Of a DNA stretch of 64,000 nucleotides, positions 59,072 to 64,000 are shown one piece after another. How positions within the stretch are numbered: the stretch's first letter is position 1; each line of letters starts with the position of its first letter. Where the stretch lies: the NCBI GenBank assembly GCA_031841125.1, contig CM063107.1, positions 24,012,499-24,076,498 on the forward strand, given 5' to 3'. Both the position numbers and the translations under genes were made by a program. This stretch comes from Acanthococcus lagerstroemiae. Lineage: Eukaryota > Arthropoda > Insecta > Hemiptera > Eriococcidae. Below the pieces are notes generated by a model that was not told where the DNA came from, made no database searches, and was given only the letters and a program-made list of their open reading frames with translations.

Positions 59072-59680
59072 GGACAGGGTATCGGAAAAACGCATTTTTG
59101 GATGGGCATCTCTAAGTCGGATTTTATAGAGTCTTATACAGTTTAGTCCCAGGTGTTTTTAATCAGAGAGCGCCACTTGTTATACACTGTATATGTTACT
59201 ATCCGGTAATAATGCGTTGAGGAGCCCAGTAGAATTTATAATGAAAACTCCCTGAGGTGCCCGGTTTCCGGCAACGTCAATGAATTGTTTTTCTTTGTGT
59301 TTTGATCATAAGTACCTACTTGGTGATTTTTTTATTTTTAATTTGGACACTTAAGTCATGAACATCGCTAGGGGCGAAGGTAAATAGGTGATACTTACCC
59401 CCTCAAATGTTTCTTTTTTGGGGTGAGTAGAACTGTTTAAAATTACCCTCCCCCAGATTCAAATGCGAACGTGAGTAAATATCATTAAAAAAATTATTCC
59501 TCCATCGCCTAAAAAAATACACCGAAGCTGATGAATGTAGGTCAACACTACTGAAAAAATTACAATTTCAAAAAATTTTCCAGCGACGTCTCTGATTTGA
59601 CTTATTAATTAAATATTTTACTTGAATTTACATTCATTTTAAAATTTAATAATTAATTTTTTCTGAGATATAAAATTGCA
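59072..59680. other. Right flank of the array
   Basis: No gene is seen. A GAGGTGCCCGG motif near 59253 resembles the unit hairpin, so this may be related to the unit's non-Copia sequence. Confidence 0.5.
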
Positions 59681-59683
59681 TGA

Positions 59684-59815
59684 ATATTCTGTACATAGGG
59701 TGTGCCAATTCACTTGTTTTCTCTTCTGTAGTCCAGAGCGCTTTCGACTGTTACGCCGTCTCGAGTGGAATACCCCGAAGAAAAGTGTATTGGCACACCC
59801 TACATACAGAATACT
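59684..59815. mobile_element. MITE with AGGGTGTGCCAAT terminal repeats
   Basis: TAGGGTGTGCCAATTCACT at the left is matched by the inverse of GTATTGGCACACCCTA at the right. The flanking ATTCTGTACA/TACAGAAT is also partly inverted. The total is about 130 bases. Confidence 0.78.
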
Positions 59816-60089
59816 AGCAAGTTCGCTCACACTACAAAATTGACACTAAAGTTCATGAATGCCTATGCCTGACCAGGTCTATCAGTAGCTGACCATACCG
59901 TGTTCCAATAGCTGACCACATTTTAAAATTGATAATTCTAGGCAATCAAATTCGTTTTGGACAGAAAAGAGAAAATTCTGTAAGTACATCCCTAAATTCC
60001 TAATTTCTTACGAATTGTCCAACTGAAATGACATTACATAAGGAAAGGGAATAAAAAAAACGGTAAAGTAATTTTATTTAAAATTGATA

Positions 60090-62460
60090 GCATATATTTT
60101 TCGGAACAGATAAACCAAAAACGATGTTCTCTCAAGAAGCAGAAGGGACGATTTTTTCCCTCTCGACCAAAAAGAAAATGTTTCTCTTTTTTTTCACATT
60201 CATGACATTGAAGAGAGGGAAGGGCTGAGTTCTTTTTCCTCCTGAAAAGACGTGATACCAAAGCTCACGGAATGATTGACTGAGGAGGGTTCTATTTGCT
60301 TCTAGGAAAGAACAAATCTTCAGTTTTTAACTTTGCTCATAATTTTTTAATTCACAAAATTTTGCTTTTGAAGGATGAGAACTCTGGATTATGGTGTGTC
60401 CAGTATTTCAAGCTAGCACCCATTTCAAGTTTTTTGGCACAGCCAAAATCAGAGAATTGGCAGTTTTATCATATCACAAGTTTTCTTTGTTTCTACACCC
60501 TTCCCCCCTTTAAAAAAAATTCCAATTTCAAGTGTGTGATATTTTTGACTCGAAAATAGTACAAATGACCATCCATGGCAGAAAGAAAGCTTAAATTTAT
60601 TTACCTAATTTCAAATTTCTCTACTTTCGTTTTCATTAATATTATTTTTTCACTTTTTTTTTTTAATAAATAAATTTTTGAACCTATGTGTTCACTGTTG
60701 TTTTTTGGAACTGCCCAACAAATTTTTGGTACTGTCCAATATGGGCGGTACAGCCCTTTAGAATAGGCGTTGTTTCATGCTGAGTCAGTTTGGCTCATTT
60801 GACTTGTGTTATTTAGATTTTGAGGCTCGTACAGATTTTGATGAGATAAATAAGCAGAATTAAAAAACGAAGTGGAAACTTGCAACTTTATTCGAAGAAA
60901 AAGAACAAAACTGTCTCAGATAAGAAGTACTGTTTCTTTCTTTGAAGAGGAGAATGAAACGGCCTTTGCCTCATTGAATGGACAAGAATTTCATTCCTCT
61001 TTTTGAAGTATGGAAAATAACTTGTTCTACTTTTTGAATAACAAGAAAGCCAAAGGGACAATTTTTTCCTCTCTTAACCAAAAATAAAATTTTTCTCTTC
61101 CTTACATCGAGGAGAAGAAAGGGCCGATTTGTTCCTCCTCTTGCAGAGAACATGCTGAGGTAAGAAGGGCTCTATTTGCTTCTAGAAAAGGAAGGAGTGT
61201 CTAGTTCATTTTCTAACTTTGATAATTTGTTTAGTTTAAGAAATTTTACTAATCAAGTGAAAAATTTGGATTATAATTTTTTAAGTCAGCGCCTATTCTA
61301 AGATTTTCTTAAACTGCTTATTTTATCACAATTTTTCTTTGTTTCTACCCTCTCCCTCGCCTAGAAAAAAAAAGTTATCCAATTTCCAGTGTGTAATGGT
61401 TTTAACTCGAAAATGTTTAAAATAATTATTCGTGAAACATTTGTTCACGACAGAAGAAATTTTGCCTTTCCCTTAAAAAAAAATCGTTCGCCATCATTTC
61501 AAGTCTTTACATTCAAATTTGATTTTATTACCTAATTTCAATTTTTTTCATTTTTGTTAATATTTCTAACTTTTTTTTTTTTTTTTCAAATGAAAAAGTC
61601 TTAAACGTAAATTTTTGGTACTGTCCATTAAAATAAATACAAACTCAAACGAAGTATCGAAGCAAGGTTTTATGGGTTGCTGATTTTAAATATCCTATCA
61701 GATTTTTGATTCGATCCTAATTTGGGCCTGAAAATACAAATTTAATCCCATATCAAATGGGCCACTTTGACTTTACTGAAACAACAGAATAAGTTATTGG
61801 AATAGGAATTTTTTGGGTCACCGATTACAAAAATTCAATCAGATTATGGTCCAAACTCAGTTTTGAATCGCTGTATTCGGAAAATCGATCAGATATTTAA
61901 TCCGATACAAATCAGTGCCCCGGATGCATTTTTCCCTCGCATCCGAAGGGCAAATTGGCAGGGTATTCCACAACGACAAAAAAAAGAACATTTTCATTTT
62001 TTGAATGAGAAGATTTACTAACTTCGATCATTTGTTTAGTTTACAACATTTTGTCTTTGTTGAGTGAGAAATTTGGATTATGATGTTTAATGTTTCAAGT
62101 CAGTGTTTATTCTAAGCTTTTCTTTTGACCTGTCGAAACTGGAAAATTGACGGTTTATATCATAAATTTTCTTTGTTTCAGCACTTCCCTTTCCATATTA
62201 CAAATACATAATATGGGATATTTTTGACTCGAAGATTCAAAATAATAATTATGTACGAGAAAAAAAATATCGCCCCTCATTAAAAAAAAAAATGAAAGAA
62301 ACAAGAGAGTAAAAAAAAAGTGGTTTGTTGTTCTTTTAACTACTCAAGTTCAGTTTCGACTTTGATTACTCAGTGTATCGTATTTTTCTACTTTCACTTT
62401 TGTTAATATTTTTAAGTTTTTTTTTTTTATTTTTTAATAAATAAATTTTAAACGTATACA
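60090..62460. repeat. Three diverged copies of a repeat of about 1 kb
   Basis: Blocks at about 60090-60720, 61010-61640 and 61975-62460 share, in order, TTGCTTCTAG (first two), TAACTTTG/TAACTTCGAT, TTTGGATTAT-like words, TTTTCTTTGTTTC, TTTTTGACTCGAA or similar, and a poly-T end before AAATTTTTG. The copies are old and have no coding capacity. The spacing suggests an ancient tandem triplication. Confidence 0.65.
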
Positions 62461-62699
62461 GTGTGGAACAATTCATCACGCAACATAGGAAAGTCCCATA
62501 AAGCGCACGTTGATGTGTACCATGGTGGAAAACGTCATACTGGTGCAAATCAACACGCAACACGTTCAGCCCTCATCTGTCAATCTTGTGGCTTAGTGTG
62601 TTGTGTATTCAAGATTGGCTACATGTCGCGGGGTCGTTCACACCAATATGAAACAATGATATAGATTACGCATAATTTCGTCGTAAATGTTTGAAAAAA

Positions 62700-63224
62700 A
62701 AAATGCCGATAATTTCCGAAGAATCTCAACGGAAATCTTTAGAAAAAATTTCCAATCTTTCGCTAATTTTTAAAGAATAATAGGAATTTGGAAAAAACTA
62801 TGACTGTTTTTAAAGGTACTTATCAACAAATTTCAGGTAAAATCTCATAAGAAATCTTTGGAAAAATTTCATAAAAATCCTTCGAGAAAATTTTCCGATG
62901 ATTTTTGAAGAATTTCATGGAAATATTCGGGGAAAAACTCCGATGGTTTTTGAAGAATTTTTATGAAACAATCTTTAGGGAAAATGTTCGATGATCTCCG
63001 AAGAATTTCATCAAAAATCTTCGGGAGATTTCAGTTATTTTAAGAAATTTCCGATAAAAGTCTTTGGAAATTAACGGAATTTTTTTCCAAAACTTTCCGA
63101 TGAAATTTCTTAAAATCATCGGATACGGTTCCCGAAGATTCTCGATGAGATTCTTTGGAGGTCATCGAACATTTTTCCTGATGATTGTCTAATAAAAATT
63201 CTTCAAAAACCATCGGAGTTTCCC
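62700..63224. repeat. Long imperfect inverted repeat built of TTCCGATGATTTTTGAAGAA-like units
   Basis: From about 62700 a diverged unit of about 50 bases repeats (TTTGAAGAATTTCAT, TCTTCGGG). From about 63075 the sequence runs in inverse orientation; CTCCGATGGTTTTTGAAGAA at about 62939 pairs with TTCTTCAAAAACCATCGGAG at about 63197. Arms are about 140 bases with a short loop. Confidence 0.8.
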
Positions 63225-63656
63225 CCAAGAGCCCACATTAATGTGCGTTTTCTGAAGTGAGAACACAACTTTATTTGAATGGAAGTAAAATTCCTCGTTT
63301 ATTTGAATCGAAACAAAATTCCTGTCCCTCTGAATTGTTATCAGCAGTTGACAGTTCATATTCGTTGAAACTCCTGACTTTTTAAATTCCTTGGATATAT
63401 GTCCTTTGAATTTATTGTTTGTCTTGTAAAGGTAGAGTGTTTGATTTCTGCTTGCCACTTTTGGAATGAATTAAACGGAAAATGGAAATGTATTCTAGTT
63501 TTCTAGTACGTTCTGTGTTTATCAAAGTCTGCCAGTGATTGCAGTTTGCAGCTTCAGAGTTCGAAGCCTTGAACTTCCATGATGTGCGTGTAGCGTCCGG
63601 TGCTTTTATGTTCACCGGTCTGGTGGGGGGAAAAACGAAAAGAAGACTACTTCAGA

Positions 63657-63829
63657 TAGGACTCTATAGTTTCACCTGGGTATACTAAGCCGCCATTTTG
63701 GTTCATATTGCGCCCGTGGATGCCGAATCCGACTATGCGGAGCGTAACGCGTAGTCAATGCGGCATCGATGGGCGCAGTATGAACCAAAATGGTGGCTTA
63801 GTATACCCAGGTGAAACTATAGAGCCCTA
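63657..63829. mobile_element. Palindromic foldback MITE, 173 bp
   Basis: It has the same arms and core as the copy at 12582-12753. The 7-bp direct repeat CTTCAGA lies on both sides (63650-63656, 63830-63836); an 8-bp reading CTTCAGAT is possible if one terminal T is shared. Confidence 0.9.
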
Positions 63830-64000
63830 CTTCAGATTTGGATGGTCGAAGATTTTGAGCATCATTCGCTTATCAAAAAATACCTATTCTACACTAGCGC
63901 TTCTACAATTTGCATGGTCCCAATGGCAAACACCCTGTTACTACCTCGCGATCAGCGAGGTCGTTTGTTGAATCCACGATTGTTGATAAGATTATTTGAT

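Overview
The window reads as nuclear DNA of an animal, most likely an insect. It is AT-rich, has spliced genes, and is dense in hAT-type MITEs, Copia, RTE and P-element/THAP sequence. I saw no bacterial operon, CRISPR array, rRNA or tRNA. The species cannot be fixed from the sequence. All identities, splice sites and repeat edges were read by eye; no search or alignment was run.

Region 1 (1-2282) is non-coding sequence with a few short repeats, followed by a 707-bp inverted-repeat element (2283-2989). Region 2 (3059-12312, minus strand) holds a 14-exon gene for a THAP-domain, P-element-transposase-like protein. The exons join in one frame of 1,050 codons including the stop, with every splice phase matching. 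It has a THAP zinc finger, a linker made of eight small phase 1-1 exons, a basic helical segment, and an RNase H-like catalytic core with the three expected acidic residues. Its introns hold MITEs and minisatellites, and I see no P-type terminal repeats, so it may be domesticated. Region 3 (13356-14610, plus strand) is part of a C2H2 zinc-finger gene with one finger per exon.

Region 4 (15123-59071) is the main structure: a head-to-tail array of ten copies of a unit of about 3.26 kb. Each unit holds, on the minus strand, a Copia LTR fused directly to an integrase-core ORF (open in all ten units, DX35E triad present) and a reverse-transcriptase stub. It then has an AT-rich microsatellite, a hairpin, a 161-codon ORF of unknown function (intact only in unit 6), and a short hAT-like MITE at the unit junction. 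Unit 1 alone is joined to the Copia RNase H domain, polypurine tract and second LTR. Unit 8 is split by an 8,141-bp DNA transposon (AT target duplication, CCCG termini) carrying candidate exons of an unidentified gene, a heptapeptide-period minisatellite and 2.4 kb of degenerate simple sequence. Unit 9 is split by a 4,289-bp hAT element that contains another inverted-repeat element and a decayed RTE-clade retrotransposon.

Region 5 (59072-64000) has no gene I can support. It holds a MITE, three diverged copies of a repeat of about 1 kb, a long inverted repeat of about 290 bp and a third copy of a palindromic MITE family seen twice earlier.
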